Origin: Bathynomus jamesi | Lineage: Eukaryota; Arthropoda; Malacostraca; Isopoda; Cirolanidae | Length of the DNA: 64,000 nucleotides | Direction: 5' to 3' | Assembly (NCBI GenBank): GCA_023014485.1 | Contig: JAJOZX010001077.1 | Coordinates: forward strand, 186,001 to 250,000 | In this document: piece by piece, positions 49,984-60,936 of the stretch | Position numbering within the stretch: the stretch's first letter is position 1 | Layout: every line of letters begins with the position of its first letter | The notes under the pieces: generated by a model | The model's input: only the letters and a program-made list of their open reading frames with translations | Told to the model about the DNA's origin: nothing | Databases searched by the model: none | Program-made: the position numbers and the translations under genes

Positions 49984-50923
49984 CTATTTTCTTCTATGGT
50001 ATTTCTTGTGCAAATTGATGACACATTCAATACCAGAAGCAATAAGAAATTTAAGGATTATATTACAAACCAGCAATGAATGTGGTTTGCAAATAAATAG
50101 GGAGAAAAATAAAGTAATTATATTTAATATGAAGGAGCAACCAGATAGTATTGAGGGAATACAAGTAACAGATAATATAGTATACTTAGGACTGCATATT
50201 GCCAATAAGAGAAATTGTTTTAGCAGAGAGGCATAATGATACAAAAGGAACAAAAATTGGCAAACCTAACAACCATGATAATTGTGAAGAGCCGTAATAA
50301 GATATTAATTGGTAAAACATATTGGAAGCACGTAGCACTACCATCTATATTATATTGCACAAATGTTATAAATCTCTGACTCAGGCAGAAATTAAAAAGT
50401 TACAGAGGATTGAGAAAGGTATCTTCAGGCAAATTTCAGAAGCATCAAGATACGCACCAATATGTACCTTGTGGGGAGAAATAGGCGCTTCATCTATGGA
50501 GTCCAGAGTTAATAAAGGGAAGCTACAATACTTGAAAGCAATATTACAGGAGGATGCAAATAGTAGGGTAAGAAATAAATTGGTGAAAGTAAATGTTGAG
50601 GATCTGAAAAGGAAGGGAAAGAATAAGTGGTTTAAAGGTATTGAAAAATTTATGAGAGAGAGATTGGTATAAGCATTTTGCAACTAAAAATGTTAACTAA
50701 AGAAAAGGTAAAGAAATGGGTAAAGATTTGGGATTCAAGAATGTGGAAGGATGAGGTAACATCAAAGAGTAGTTTGCAGTTATATAGAGAATGGAAGCGG
50801 GAAATTAGGGGTGAGGAGGACATATACGATAATACCCTAGGTTCAATTTTACTATATAAAAGCAGAACAAGCACCCTACCCCTAAATGATAGAAAAAAAT
50901 TTGAGAATGGTGATAACAATTGT
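49984..50923 (+). pseudogene. Second LINE type, C-terminal region, left half
   Basis: Three frames in order: 50006-50236 (LRIILQTSNECGLQINREKN, VTDNIVYLGLHI), 50322-50672 (LTQAEIKKLQRIEKGIFRQI) and 50678-50926 (KEKVKKWVKIWDSRMWKDEV). This is the part after the catalytic box of a non-LTR reverse transcriptase, clade not determined. The protein continues at 52062 after a non-autonomous element. Confidence 0.65.
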
Positions 50924-52061
50924 TAGCCTAAGTATAGAATCTATGGTTAAATTATATCATTTATGCTACAATATACTGGTATATAGTCCATAGTCAAATT
51001 CAGAAAATGTAAATTTGTTCCTGTTTACATTGTCTTATGGCTGCTTATGGCAGTTAGGTCAAAATTGAATGCCCCAGTTAGGTCAAAATTGAATGACCCA
51101 GTTAGGTCAAAATTGAATGACCCAGTTAGGTCAAAATTGAATGCCCTAGTTAGGTCAACTGTATGCCCTTGATGATTGGTTAGGTTGAGTCATGATATTT
51201 TCGTTAGTTTTAATGAAAATATCACAACAACCTAACCAATCATCAAGAGCATACAGTTGACCTAACCATCCATTCAACTGACCTAACCATCCATTCAACT
51301 GACCTAACCATCCATTCAACTGACCTAACCATCCATTCAACTGACCTAACCATCCATTCAACTGACCTAACCATCCATTCAACTGACCTAACCATCCATT
51401 CAACTGACCTAACCATCCATTCAACTGACCTAACCATCCATTCAACTGACCTAACCATCCATTCAACTGACCTAACCATCCATTCAACTGACCTAACCAT
51501 CCATTCAACTGACCTAACCATCCATTCAACTGACCTAGCCATCCATTCAACTGACCTAACCATCCATTCAACTGACCTAACCATCCATTCAACTGACCTA
51601 ACCATCCATTCAACTGACCTAACCATCCATTCAACTGACCCAACCATCCATTCAACTGACCCAACCATCCATTCAACTGACCCAACCATCCATTCAACTG
51701 ACCCAACCATCCATTCAACTGACCCAACCATCCATTCAACTGACCTAACCATCCATTCAACTGACCTAACCATCCATTCAACTGACCTAACCATCCATTC
51801 AACTGACCTAACCATCCATTCAACTGACCAGGTGCTGCAATTTGTTTGTTTTATTTAGTTAATATTACAATCTTGGCTTTAAACAATAACGGCTGGTCAT
51901 CCTACTGCTATAGTGCATGTAAACAAAATTCTTGACTTATGCTACAGAAATATGTTGAAAAACTTGTCAGACTCACATTTTATACATTGCATGTTTTAAA
52001 TAAATATAATCACGCCATTGTCCTGAATAATAATTTAACCATGGATTCTATACTTGGGCCC
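50924..52061. mobile_element. Non-autonomous element carrying a 21 bp satellite
   Basis: The ends ...CCTAAGTATAGAATCTATGG and its inverse CCATGGATTCTATACTTGGG are terminal inverted repeats. CAATTGT stands on both sides (50917-50923 and 52062-52068), a 7-8 base duplication. Removing it reconnects the LINE protein through ...NNC / CQVCG. The interior has a hairpin with TTAGGTCAACTG-type arms and a 27-copy satellite. A relative lies near 58690-58820. Confidence 0.8.
51258..51824. repeat. 21 bp minisatellite, 27 copies
   Basis: TGACCTAACCATCCATTCAAC repeated without spacers over 567 bases, exactly 27 units. Twenty-one units are the main type; five consecutive units (51636-51725) carry TGACCCAACC and one near 51533 has TGACCTAGCC. 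The first unit grows out of the arm of the adjacent hairpin (GTTGACCTAACCA). The long open frames through it are trivial products of the 21-base period. Confidence 0.97.
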
Positions 52062-52287
52062 CAATTGTCAAGTGTGTGGAACTGATACAGAAGATTTAGA
52101 ACATCTCATACTCTAGTGCCCAGAATACCTAGAAGAGCTAAGATTAGATGGTAGACTTCAGCAACCTTATGTAGAGAATAAAAACAAAATACTTGGGGCA
52201 CTATTATTTGATGCAAATAAAATAGATCAAACAAAAATAATGCTCTGCAAGTTCTGGAGAAGGAGAGAGAGGAGACTGAGAAGTTAA
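52062..52287 (+). pseudogene. Second LINE type, C-terminal region, right half
   Basis: Reads CQVCGTDTEDLEHLIL, a stop, CPEYLEELRLDG, then LGALLFDANK and FWRRRERRLRS. The C-X2-C...H pattern is the zinc-knuckle-like end of many LINE polyproteins. The duplicated CAATTGT forms its first bases. Confidence 0.7.
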
Positions 52288-52435
52288 GAAATAGGGGTGC
52301 CACTGAAAAGGCAATGCCCCAAAGTAACATCATCATCATCATTAATGGAGATATAAACAATTTTTGGATTGATTAAAATCAATTGAAATTTTATAGTGAT
52401 AATTATTCATTTTACCCCTATGGGTCAATTTTTTT

Positions 52436-52690
52436 CTGGTGTTTTATTCAAATCTGACCTTCATTTCTTGTACAAATGAATTATTGAATGCCTGGTTAGG
52501 TCAACTGTACAGTATGCCCTTGACAATTGATTAGGTTGTCATGATATTTTCATTAGTTTTAATAAATATATCATGACTTAACCCAATTAACAAAAATATC
52601 ACAACAACCTAACCAATTGTCAAGGGTGTACAGTTGGCCTAACTTGGCATTCAACAATTCATTTGCATAAGAAATGAAGGTCAGATTTGA
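52436..52690. repeat. Hairpin repeat (TTAGGTCAACTGTA family), copy A
   Basis: GGTGTTTTATTCAAATCTGACC through GGTTAGGTCAACTGTA is mirrored by TACAGTTGGCCTAAC through GGTCAGATTTGAATAAAACA. The centre has TCATGATATTTTCATTAG and its inverse. Non-coding; related hairpins lie at 51140-51260, 58068-58320 and 58360-58590, with half a copy at 59400-59470. Confidence 0.75.
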
Positions 52691-53116
52691 ATAAAACACA
52701 CCAAAATATACCAGAAAAGCCTATTCTCATATCAAAATTGACCTACAGGGTTAAACAAATAATTACCACCATACAATTTCAATCTATTTTAATCTATTTT
52801 AATCTATTCAAAAATTGCTTATACCTCCGTTAATATCAATTTGCACAAGAAATACCACAGAAGAAAATACTCAGATTTAAATTCTACATAAGAAAAACCT
52901 ATTGTCATCCCAAAGTCCAGGTCATATGCTAAAAAAAATATTAACCGATAGTTGTACATTAGTTAAGCTGGGTTATTAGTGAAGTTTCACCAACAGTAGA
53001 CCTTAGATTATTATTTTCATGCGGATCAAAACATTTTCTATTGTACGCAATAAATTAAACAGAAAAAACAAGCGGGTTAGGTACTGTTAAGTTAGGTTAG
53101 GTTAGGTTTTTGTTAA

Positions 53117-53325
53117 TATCCAAAATACATTTTTCTAATGTATTTTGGTGTGTTTGGTTCATATACGACCTTCATTTCTAGCAAAAATGAACCAAAACAT
53201 AGGAAAACTTTAATGTTTCATAACTCTGTTTCAGTTCATTTGCGCAAGATATGAAGGTCATATCTGAACAGAACACACCAAAATACAGTAGAAAAATATA
53301 TTTTGGATATTAATTTCAGTGTTGG
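53117..53325. repeat. Inverted repeat, about 90 bp arms
   Basis: TAATATCCAAAATACATTTTTCTA...CACCTTCATTTC-like sequence recurs inverted near 53230-53325 (GAAGGTCATATCTGAACAGA...AAATATATTTTGGATATTA). Just upstream is a short (TTAGG)-type run, TTAGGTTAGGTTAGG at about 53092-53106. Confidence 0.6.
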
Positions 53326-53395
53326 TGAAGCATTCAATAATTACCATTAGCTGAATTGAGTGATGTTTTGCAGGATTCTATTATTATTAGTTCAT

Positions 53396-53455
53396 GACTT
53401 GGATAACCTCGATAGGCCCAGTGGTTTCATGTTTTCCAAATGAAATGAAATGTAA
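53396..53455 (+). repeat. 60 bp dispersed motif, three copies
   Basis: CATGACTTGGATAACCTCGA...TTTCATGTTTTCCAAATG occurs here, at 57511-57568 (same strand) and inverted at 55872-55917. It is possibly the end of an unrecognised element; at 55872 it follows a LINE end. Confidence 0.65.
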
Positions 53456-53500
53456 TGTAGTCAGTGTATTCAGTTAGGCAGGCTTGGGTTCAAGTACAAG

Positions 53501-53710
53501 TACTGGTACTTGAGATTCAAATAGTCAATGTACTGGTACTTGAGATTCAAATAGTCAATGTACTGGTACTTGAGATTCAAATAGTCAATGTACTGGTACT
53601 TGAGATTCAAATAGTCAATGTACTGGTACTTGAGATTCAAATAGTCAATGTACTGGTACTTGAGATTCAAATAGTCAATGTACTGGTACTTGAGATTCAA
53701 ATAGTCAATG
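53501..53710. repeat. 30 bp minisatellite, 7 copies
   Basis: The unit TACTGGTACTTGAGATTCAA plus ATAGTCAATG is repeated exactly seven times (210 bases) with no differences by eye. It begins within the hAT left end, so it amplified sub-terminal sequence. The open frames through it are not genes. Confidence 0.97.
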
Positions 53711-53944
53711 TACTTGTACTTAGCCCATAAGTACTTGAAAAATCAAGTACATGTTGCATGTAAACAAAATTAAATGTTTATTTAATGTCAACAAAGTAAT
53801 TATTTTATTGCAATTGTATTTTCATTAGTGATAAATTATTTCTATTATTATAAATTGTTATTGCAAACCAAACTGCTCAATTGTTTCCTTCCTTTTATTC
53901 TGAGTACCGGTACTGTATTGTGTAACCGCTGACCAATGAGAATA

Positions 53945-54409
53945 CAGTCGAACCTCGGTTTACGTCTTTTCATTTAGCGTCAAAGCCTCCATTGGTGTAC
54001 ATGCATTCGTTCTACGTCACTTACCCCATTTACCGGCTGTTAGAATTGTTGTAAAGGCATGGAAAGAGGTAACCACAACCACCATGAACTCTGCATGGAA
54101 GAAACTGTGGCCCTCTGTGATCTATCATTTTGTGGGCTTTGAGGAACAAAGCAATCCTGAAGCTGAAATTCTCCACCTTGGGCAGGCAATGGGACTGGAA
54201 GTTGATGCTGATGATGTGCAGGAACTTCTTCAAGAGCATGAGAGGGAGTTAAATGCAACAGACCTCCAAGAGATGGCAAAGGAATCTGAATCTGAATCTC
54301 TGGAGTGGATTACCTAAAACCCCATTGAACATGTACTTCGTTTAACGTCACTTTCAGTTAATGTCACTTTTCCCAGAATGAATCAATGACATTAAACGAG
54401 AGTCGACTG
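53945..54409 (+). mobile_element. Tigger-derived MITE
   Basis: The ends CAGTCGAACCTCGGTTTACG and, inverted, CAGTCGACTCTCGTTTAATG are flanked by TA (53943-53944 and 54410-54411). Internally deleted: only the C-terminal part of a Tigger1-like frame remains. It is nested in the hAT element. Confidence 0.88.
54084..54317 (+). pseudogene. Tigger transposase C-terminal remnant
   Basis: Reads MNSAWKKLWPSVIYHFVGFE, then ILHLGQAMGLEVDADDVQEL and an acidic end. The same segment occurs in the Tigger at 41328-43656 (MNSAWKKLWPE; LGKSLGLDVSDGDVEEL), from a different family. No catalytic residues. Confidence 0.8.
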
Positions 54410-54795
54410 TATTTTCTTTATTTTTAGAATTATTACAGATAGCATGGAATGCACTGAGCAAACAGTTGTGTTTTATTATTTTCATTCAAACTTGGATACC
54501 AGTATTCAGTTATGGATAAATATTAATCAATAAATTAATCATTACCATTATTAATTCCTTAATTGTTTAATTTGAAATAAACTTACGAGTATGTAGATCT
54601 GATTTAAAGATTTTTATTAAACTACCTATAAAAATGTACTTGTAATTGTACTTAAGTACATCATTATGTAATTGGACTTGGACTTAAGTAGTATGCAAAA
54701 ACTCTGTACTGGTACTTGTACTTGAATTTTCCTTTAGTACTTGTACTTGTCCACAAGTACTGCCACCAGTACTTGAACCCATCCCTGCAGTTAGG

Positions 54796-55600
54796 GTACT
54801 TAAATATGTAAATTTTTACAAACTTGTGTACATTACAGGCTTTGTAAATCAAAACTATAGTTTTAATATATAACCTAACAGATCAGGAATATTACCAAAA
54901 TCTTACCTTAATCAAAATCGGAAAAAATGTATGTACTTTTGTAAAAAAATACCCTTAAATATACATAAAATATGGTGAAAACGAGTCTGCGATCAAAACA
55001 ACTCAAAAGCCTACCCAAGTTGTCCAACTGTAGTTGGAGCTTCATATTTATTAAGCTGGCAACATGAAGCATGGCCTGCAATACAATCACATTAATAGTG
55101 AAACAAGATGCTTGGGCCAATGTGCAAAATTACCTACCATACACTAAAATCTGAAACTTACCCAGTGGCACTTCTGATTTTGAAAGTGTTATATTCATAA
55201 TCATTGTATCAGAACTTCATACAAATTGTCATATGCTATAATTATATCTTATGAAAGTGGATGTTGTTACAAACCTAGTAGTAGCCTAGGCTAGACTAAA
55301 ACATAATTTAGTACATAGGCCTATCACGTTTTCCAGCAAAGCGAGCCTATCAGGCAAAGGGCTACGATATTATTATATGCTGCAAAGCAAAACAAATAAA
55401 GACAATACACCAAATACTTGTAATTATCAAAGACTTTATATCGCAAAAAATTAAAGGGTAGATATCTATAAACAATCTTTAACAACACTCTTTCACTGCT
55501 GTGCTGGCATGGAGGGCTGCCAAATTTTTCCAACCAAAATCATATTTCCTATGAAAAAGTAGCGCCGAATAGTGAGTAGCAGCCCAATACACATATCAAT
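54796..55600. other. No gene recognised
   Basis: AT-rich sequence with no coding similarity and no clear repeat ends. Confidence 0.45.
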
Positions 55601-55686
55601 ATATTACATTACACTGCAGTCAATGTCTGAGAGCGGTGGAAGTAGGGAGCTGCAGGGGCATCATGATGAAGTTGACAGCACTTGTG

Positions 55687-55803
55687 AGACTTGGGGAATT
55701 TTTATTTAATGCATATGACAATGAAAAGAAGAAAAAACTGCTGTATGCAATGTGGAGGAAGCGAGAAAGGAAACTGAAAGAGCTCAGTGCAGAGACAGTG
55801 TAA
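55687..55803 (+). pseudogene. LINE C-terminal end fragment
   Basis: Reads RLGEFLFNAYDNEKKKKLLY and MWRKRERKLKELSAETV, then a stop. This is the same protein end as at 52180-52287, so it is another, strongly truncated copy of the second LINE type. Shared 3' UTR words (GATGCCATTGCAAAGGCAGT against GGTGCCACTGAAAAGGCAAT) support this. Confidence 0.65.
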
Positions 55804-56029
55804 TGTGAGTTAAGGAGATGCCATTGCAAAGGCAGTACCTCCAAAAGTTCATCATTACATTACGTTTTAGAAAACATGAAGCCACTCAGGCTTATCAAGG
55901 TTATCCAAGTCATGAGCTATATTGTATAATAAAGTTGTGCAAAATGTCAACCTCAAGTCACCTAATTAACATACAACTATTTACAGAGTTACCGAAGTAG
56001 CTAAGAATATACACCATCTACAATCTATA

Positions 56030-56297
56030 AACTGTTTCTTTTATTCATGAAAACATCCAAATTTTTCTTAAAACTAACTAATGAGCCACTATTTACCACA
56101 TCATATGGCACGTCATTCCGAAAATCTACTACTCAATGAATGAAAATATATTTTTGTGGATCCAATCTACAAGTTTGTTTTCTAATTTTCCTATTATGCC
56201 CTCGAGTTTTTCCATCAGCCTCTAATAAGAAAAAGTTACATCTAAATTGTCCACTTGAAAACATTTTGACATCTGTATTATATCTCATATTTCATGG
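56030..56297 (-). mobile_element. LINE 3' fragment
   Basis: The reverse complement resembles 49640-49800: GGGCATAAT..GAAAATTAGAAAA, then GATTTT..GAATGAC.TGCCATATGATGTGG and AGTTTTAAG. A 3' end of the CR1/jockey-like LINE, interrupted or ended by the palindrome at 56306. Confidence 0.6.
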
Positions 56298-56305
56298 ATA
56301 GACAT

Positions 56306-56895
56306 TAGGGTGGATTGATTTTACATTTTTTTCGATTTCCATATTCTAATAGAGACAAAAATTTGCGCATGCATGAGAAAATAGCCTCTGCAAAATCTTA
56401 GCTTAATAGGTAATCATCTTCTGCCCCCGGCAGAGCGATGAAAATCATATTTTAGTAGTCAAAAACGTATTTTTCTTATAATTTTTAAAATATTTCAATG
56501 TGCATGTGTGTTATTTCATGCCTAAGCAACGATATAAATGCTATGGGAAATAAATAAATGCATTATTTAAGACAAAGAGCCGATCTGAAAATATGTATAT
56601 TATATATATTTTCAGATCGGCTCTTTGTCTTAAATAATGCATTTATATATTTCCCATAGCATTTATATCGTTGCTTAGGCATGAAATAACACACACGCAA
56701 AATTTTATGACTCTAGGCTAGGGTTTAAAAATACGTTTTTGACTACTAAAATATGATTTTCATCACTCTGCCAGGGGCAGAAGATGATTACCTATTAAGC
56801 TAAGATTTTGCAGAGGCTATTTTCTCATGCATGCACAAGTTTTTGTCTCTATTAGAATATGGAAATCGAAAAAAATGTAAAATCAATCCACCCTA
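56306..56895. mobile_element. 590 bp palindromic MITE with 8 bp duplication
   Basis: The two halves are near-perfect reverse complements, centred near 56601 (ATATTATATATATTT). The ends TAGGGTGGATTGATTTTAC are flanked on both sides by ATAGACAT (56298-56305 and 56896-56903). The arms differ by scattered substitutions and by about 30 bases of unmatched sequence (TTCTTATAATTTTTAAAATA against CGCAAAATTTTATGACTCTA), so it is not an artificial mirror. The 8-base target suggests hAT or Merlin-type transposition. Confidence 0.88.
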
Positions 56896-56904
56896 ATAGA
56901 CATT

Positions 56905-58060
56905 TATCCATAAATCAACTCTCAGCTCCCTCCTAAGTGAACTATACAAATTACAAAGTTCATTATTCACCACTATAAAGTATGAGGTCGGGGTGGGTGG
57001 ACACGCATTTTGAATGGCTATTAATATCGGACTGGAGACAGGATTTGTTATAGTAAAAATAAACAATATAACCATATATGTATAACCTGTAGGTTTGATA
57101 TAACTCCTTACTTTCTGAGGGATAAAAAGTTGTGCAGAGTATGGTAGTTGTAAGTTGTAGAGTATCGTATATTCATTTTGGTACGACAGTTCATGAATGA
57201 AATGAGACTTGGTAAATTATATTAGAGTACAGTAAATTTTTGTATGAACATTTATGATTAAGACGGTATTCATATTAGACAGGTTTATAAGTAGCCCAAT
57301 TTGTAACTCTTTGTCGAGTCTGGTAGCCCTGGCAGGTCTTGGGGAAATGACAAACAATAATGGCATATTGTTGTAACAAAAATGGAATGCTGCGCCAATT
57401 AGTTGGAATGTGAAAGATGGAAATGTTTAACAATGGTGAAATATTTTATTAACCTATTGTTGATTAGCTTCTTGAGATTGACATTTTGTACAATTTTATA
57501 AAATATAGCTCATGACTTGGGTAACTTCGATAGGCCCAAGTGGCTTCATGTTTTCCAAATGAAATGTTCTGTAGGATAATGTAAGTGATTAAATACTGGC
57601 GCAGTATTTCATCATTCTCTTTTCCCCAATGTTTTCATATGATGTAAATAAGCTTAGAAGTTTGGCGTATAGTTATGGTTTCTCATAGGCTGCAATTGTA
57701 TCCTATTTTAAGTACGAGGCTAGGCCTAAGCTATAGCCTAGATTTTAATAATATATAGGTTTATCAAAGTTATAGTTATATGATTGGCTAATTGGCTATA
57801 GCTCTAAAATTATATTTCAGCCAGCACCAAAATTTGACACGCGATTGCACGAAGATTTTTATCGTAACACTACAGGCCCTAACTGAAATTACTTGTGGCA
57901 TGCCCGACATATCAGGCACTTTACTATAATTAGGCCTCGTGAGAGATTAAAACCTGTGTAGAGCCTATAATAGGTTAGAATTTGGTAAATATTTGTTTTA
58001 GCACACATCAGTGTTTTTCAAAAACATTTTTCTAGTCTATTTTTAGTCATTTTGCACGAA
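56905..58060. other. No gene recognised
   Basis: AT-rich sequence, containing one copy of the 60 bp dispersed motif at 57511-57568 and nothing else that I can name. Confidence 0.45.
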
Positions 58061-58067
58061 TCTGGGC

Positions 58068-58320
58068 GATATCCTATTTTGGCATCCCAAATTATTCAAC
58101 CAACCAGTTAGGTAAACTGTACACCCTTGATGATTGGTTAAGTCATGATATTTTTGTTTAAACTAATGAAAATATCAAGACAACGAATCATCAAGGGCAT
58201 ACAGTTGACCTAACCAGGCAGTCAATTAATCTAATTAACATATACAAATAATTGGAAAGTGTTGAAGTGCCATTTATTTTTGGTTGGTTGAATAATTTGG
58301 GATGCCAAAATAGGATATTG
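58068..58320. repeat. Hairpin repeat family, copy B
   Basis: GATATCCTATTTTGGCATCC...TTGGTTAAGTCATGATATTT is mirrored by AATATC...GGGATGCCAAAATAGGATAT. Internal arms are GTTAGGTAAACTGTACACCC and GGGCATACAGTTGACCTAAC. Confidence 0.8.
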
Positions 58321-58359
58321 GATAGAATCACAGTTTAGTATCATAAAATTTTTTTTTTT

Positions 58360-58590
58360 TGCTGTTATCCTATTTTGGTGTTTCAATTATTCAACCAACC
58401 AAAAACAAACAGCACTCCAACACTTTCAAATTACTTATGTTAATTAGATTACCTGGTTAGGTCAACTGTATACCCTTGACAATTGGTTTGGTTAAGTCAT
58501 GATATTTTTGTTAAAACTAACAAAAATATCATGACTTAACCTAACCAATTGTCAAGGGTATACAGTTCAAGGGTGTACAACTGGCATTCA
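58360..58590. repeat. Hairpin repeat family, copy C
   Basis: TTATCCTATTTTGGTGTTTC begins a stretch like copy B. The tight hairpin GGTCAACTGTATACCCTTGA...TCAAGGGTATACAGTTC has its centre at AAAACTAACAAAAATATC (near 58525). Confidence 0.75.
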
Positions 58591-58879
58591 CTTGACTGGG
58601 GGCAACTCCCAAGTAGATAGATCACAGCACTGCATTATCACATGCTCACACTATAACAATAATAAATAATCAGACTAAACTAGGTCTAAGCAGGCAACAA
58701 ATAAACATTAATAACATGATGTAAACAGGAACAAATTTACATTTTCTGAATTTGACCATGGACTATATACCAGCACAGCATAAGAAATAATTTAACTATG
58801 GATTCTATATTTATGCCAATTTTTCTTATTGTGCAAGACAATTAAGAAAAAAAAAGTGGGAAGTGTTGTTTGAGAGTTT

Positions 58880-59640
58880 TGCAGATTTTGAAGGCTGTAT
58901 TATAGGCTAAAAGGTGAAAAGTCCAGTAGAAATTTGCTATACCACAGAGGTGATGCATCATTCTTTCCAGCTAAAATATTAACTTTCAAGCCAGTATGAA
59001 AAGTTTGATAGAAGTGATGGGTCTTTTCCATTTGAGGGCTAGCAGCAAATTTTAATGAAAATTGGTATACTAATGTAGTTTTGGTCATTGATTTCAAAAA
59101 TAACTTTCCTTTTTTAGAGAAATGAAAAACAAACATGTTAGAGCACTTTAAATAATTAATATATGTTTTAACTAGCTTAAACTAGTTACAGAGGATTGTG
59201 TTAAATTTAGCCAGTCACAAACTGCTACTGTTTATGAAAAAGTGCTCTAAGTGTGGGAAAGTGTGTTCCTTTGATAAAAACACCCAGTTCTTTCATTGCC
59301 AAAAGCGTCAGTCAAACTGCAAAACATGCAACTTTATGAAGAATACATTTTTTTGAAGAATCCCAGATGATCTGTAAAAGTAGCAAAAAAATCAAGAATT
59401 AATGCCTGGTTAGGTCAACTGTACGCCCTTGATGATTGGTTAGGTTAAGTCATGATATTTTCATTAAAAACACACTAATTATTTAAATGCTCTAACATGT
59501 ATGTTTTTCATTTCTCCAAAAAAAAAAAAGAAAGTTATTTTTGAAATCAGTGACCAAAACTACATTAGTATACCAATTTTCATTAAAATTCACTGCTAGC
59601 CCCCAAATGGAAAAGATCTGAAGTGATATACAAATTCTAA
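58880..59640. mobile_element. Fold-back element, arms about 170 to 230 bp
   Basis: 58900-59140 (CATTTGAGGGCTAGCAGC, GTATACTAATGTAGTTTTGG, ATGAAAAACAAACATG) recurs inverted at 59475-59640. The middle, about 59160-59470, includes CGLVFF-free non-coding sequence and half a TTAGGTCAACTGTA hairpin. No transposase. Confidence 0.7.
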
Positions 59641-59958
59641 AGAGAAGTGAACTGAGGTTGTAGATGAGGAAAAGGATCTAAGTTTGTCAGGGTGGGGGTT
59701 ATTAAGTCAATCTTTCAAATCCTAGGGATTCGCATCTTATTTGAAAGCTATACATGTGAGAAGAAAGAAACTGCAAAATTTTTGAAAATTGGATATTTTG
59801 TGTGGATTGGCTATCCTCTTTTTTTGTGAGAGCAAATCTGAAAAAATGGCTTTTCAGCCAAAAAGTGTTATTTTTGGCTTCATTTCATTAATGTGTGAGC
59901 TAGGGATGTACCAATATATCTGTATTGGTGATATCGGTAGATTGATATCAGTATCAGC

Positions 59959-60770
59959 TAGTGTTGAAAAATAATCAAAACTTTACAAACTGATTTTTAA
60001 TCAATCTATTTTTTGAAAACTGGTTTTAACTGGTTATGACCAAAAAGTATAGTAATTTTTAAAAGCCACAATTGAAATGTACTGACTTTAACTCTTAACA
60101 AGCATAGCTTATCACCAATTTTTTGGTCAAAAGAATGCAAAAATGCAGCATCATATGTATGCATATGAATAAGAAAATGACAACTTTGACATTTTATTTT
60201 AACTAAAATACATTATTCAAACAATTTAGATTTTAAATAATTTTTTAAAATAAAACATCTATACTTAGAAAGAAATAAACTTTTTGTAAAAAAATTATAA
60301 AGAATAAAAATAAAATTTATCTCTATTTTGGAAAAAACATTGAAATAAAATTTTTTAATAAAAAAAAAACTACCTAGAAAACAGAAAATTGACTCTTCGT
60401 GTAAGAAAAAATATAAAAATTAATTTAGATTTTATCCCTATTTTGGAAATGACATCTTAAGAAACAAAGGGCATTAAGGGTCTTATACTGCGAATAGGGC
60501 TTTAGTCGACTGACTCTACACTACAGCCTACATGATGAGACAAACTGAAGATTGAGTTGCCAGATAGGCAAAAATTATACTGAAGAGCAGTTGCCAGTTT
60601 GTCACAATTTAACTTAATAGGTAATGTATTCGAAGTTATTTTTTGTGTGCTGTAGCGCGTAGCTGCACGTTCGCGCAAGTTTGAGCCAAATAAAAATCAA
60701 TCGATAAAACCGGTTTTTTCTTTCGGTTTTCAATTTTTAGGGGAATTTTACAAACCAGTTTTCAACACTA
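59959..60770. mobile_element. Non-autonomous element with exact 8 bp duplication GTATCAGC
   Basis: GTATCAGC flanks it on both sides (59951-59958 and 60771-60778). The ends TAGTGTTGAAAA and TTTTCAACACTA are inverted repeats, with AACTGGTTT-type sub-terminal repeats. Its 812 bases are AT-rich and non-coding. The flanking target (GGGATGTACCAATATATCTG...) itself looks like the end of another hAT-type repeat. Confidence 0.9.
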
Positions 60771-60936
60771 GTATCAGCTGATATTTCAAAAGTATGATTT
60801 TTCCAAAATTACAACACAAGTTGTACCTGGTTTTCTTTTCAAACAGCCAATCAAACATGTGTAAATCCTTTGAGAAATAAGTATAAAGCCTAGAAAACCA
60901 AAAACTATCTTGTAGTCATACATAAGGTGACCAGAG

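Larger units (their letters stand above)
53479..54787. mobile_element. Non-autonomous hAT element with exact 8 bp duplication
   Basis: CAGTTAGG stands on both sides (53471-53478 and 54788-54795). The ends CAGGCTTGGGTTCAAGTAC and, inverted, CAGGGATGGGTTCAAGTAC are hAT-like. Its 1309 bases contain a 30 bp minisatellite next to the left end and a nested Tigger MITE. Sub-terminal sequences are rich in GTACTTG/CAAGTAC on both sides. Confidence 0.93.

Noticed and set aside
51155..51823. Long frames encoding NGWLGQL or VEWMVRS repeats (about 190-220 residues)
   Set aside because: The frames are open in more than one register only because the 21-base satellite unit is a multiple of three and lacks stops; there is no start context, no non-repeat domain.
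51258..51824. CRISPR-like array
   Set aside because: The repeats are directly tandem with no unique spacers; the same holds for 3005-3196 and 53501-53710.
53092..53106. Interstitial telomere, (TTAGG)n
   Set aside because: Only about three units; too short to be more than a chance run or part of the TTAGGT hairpin family.
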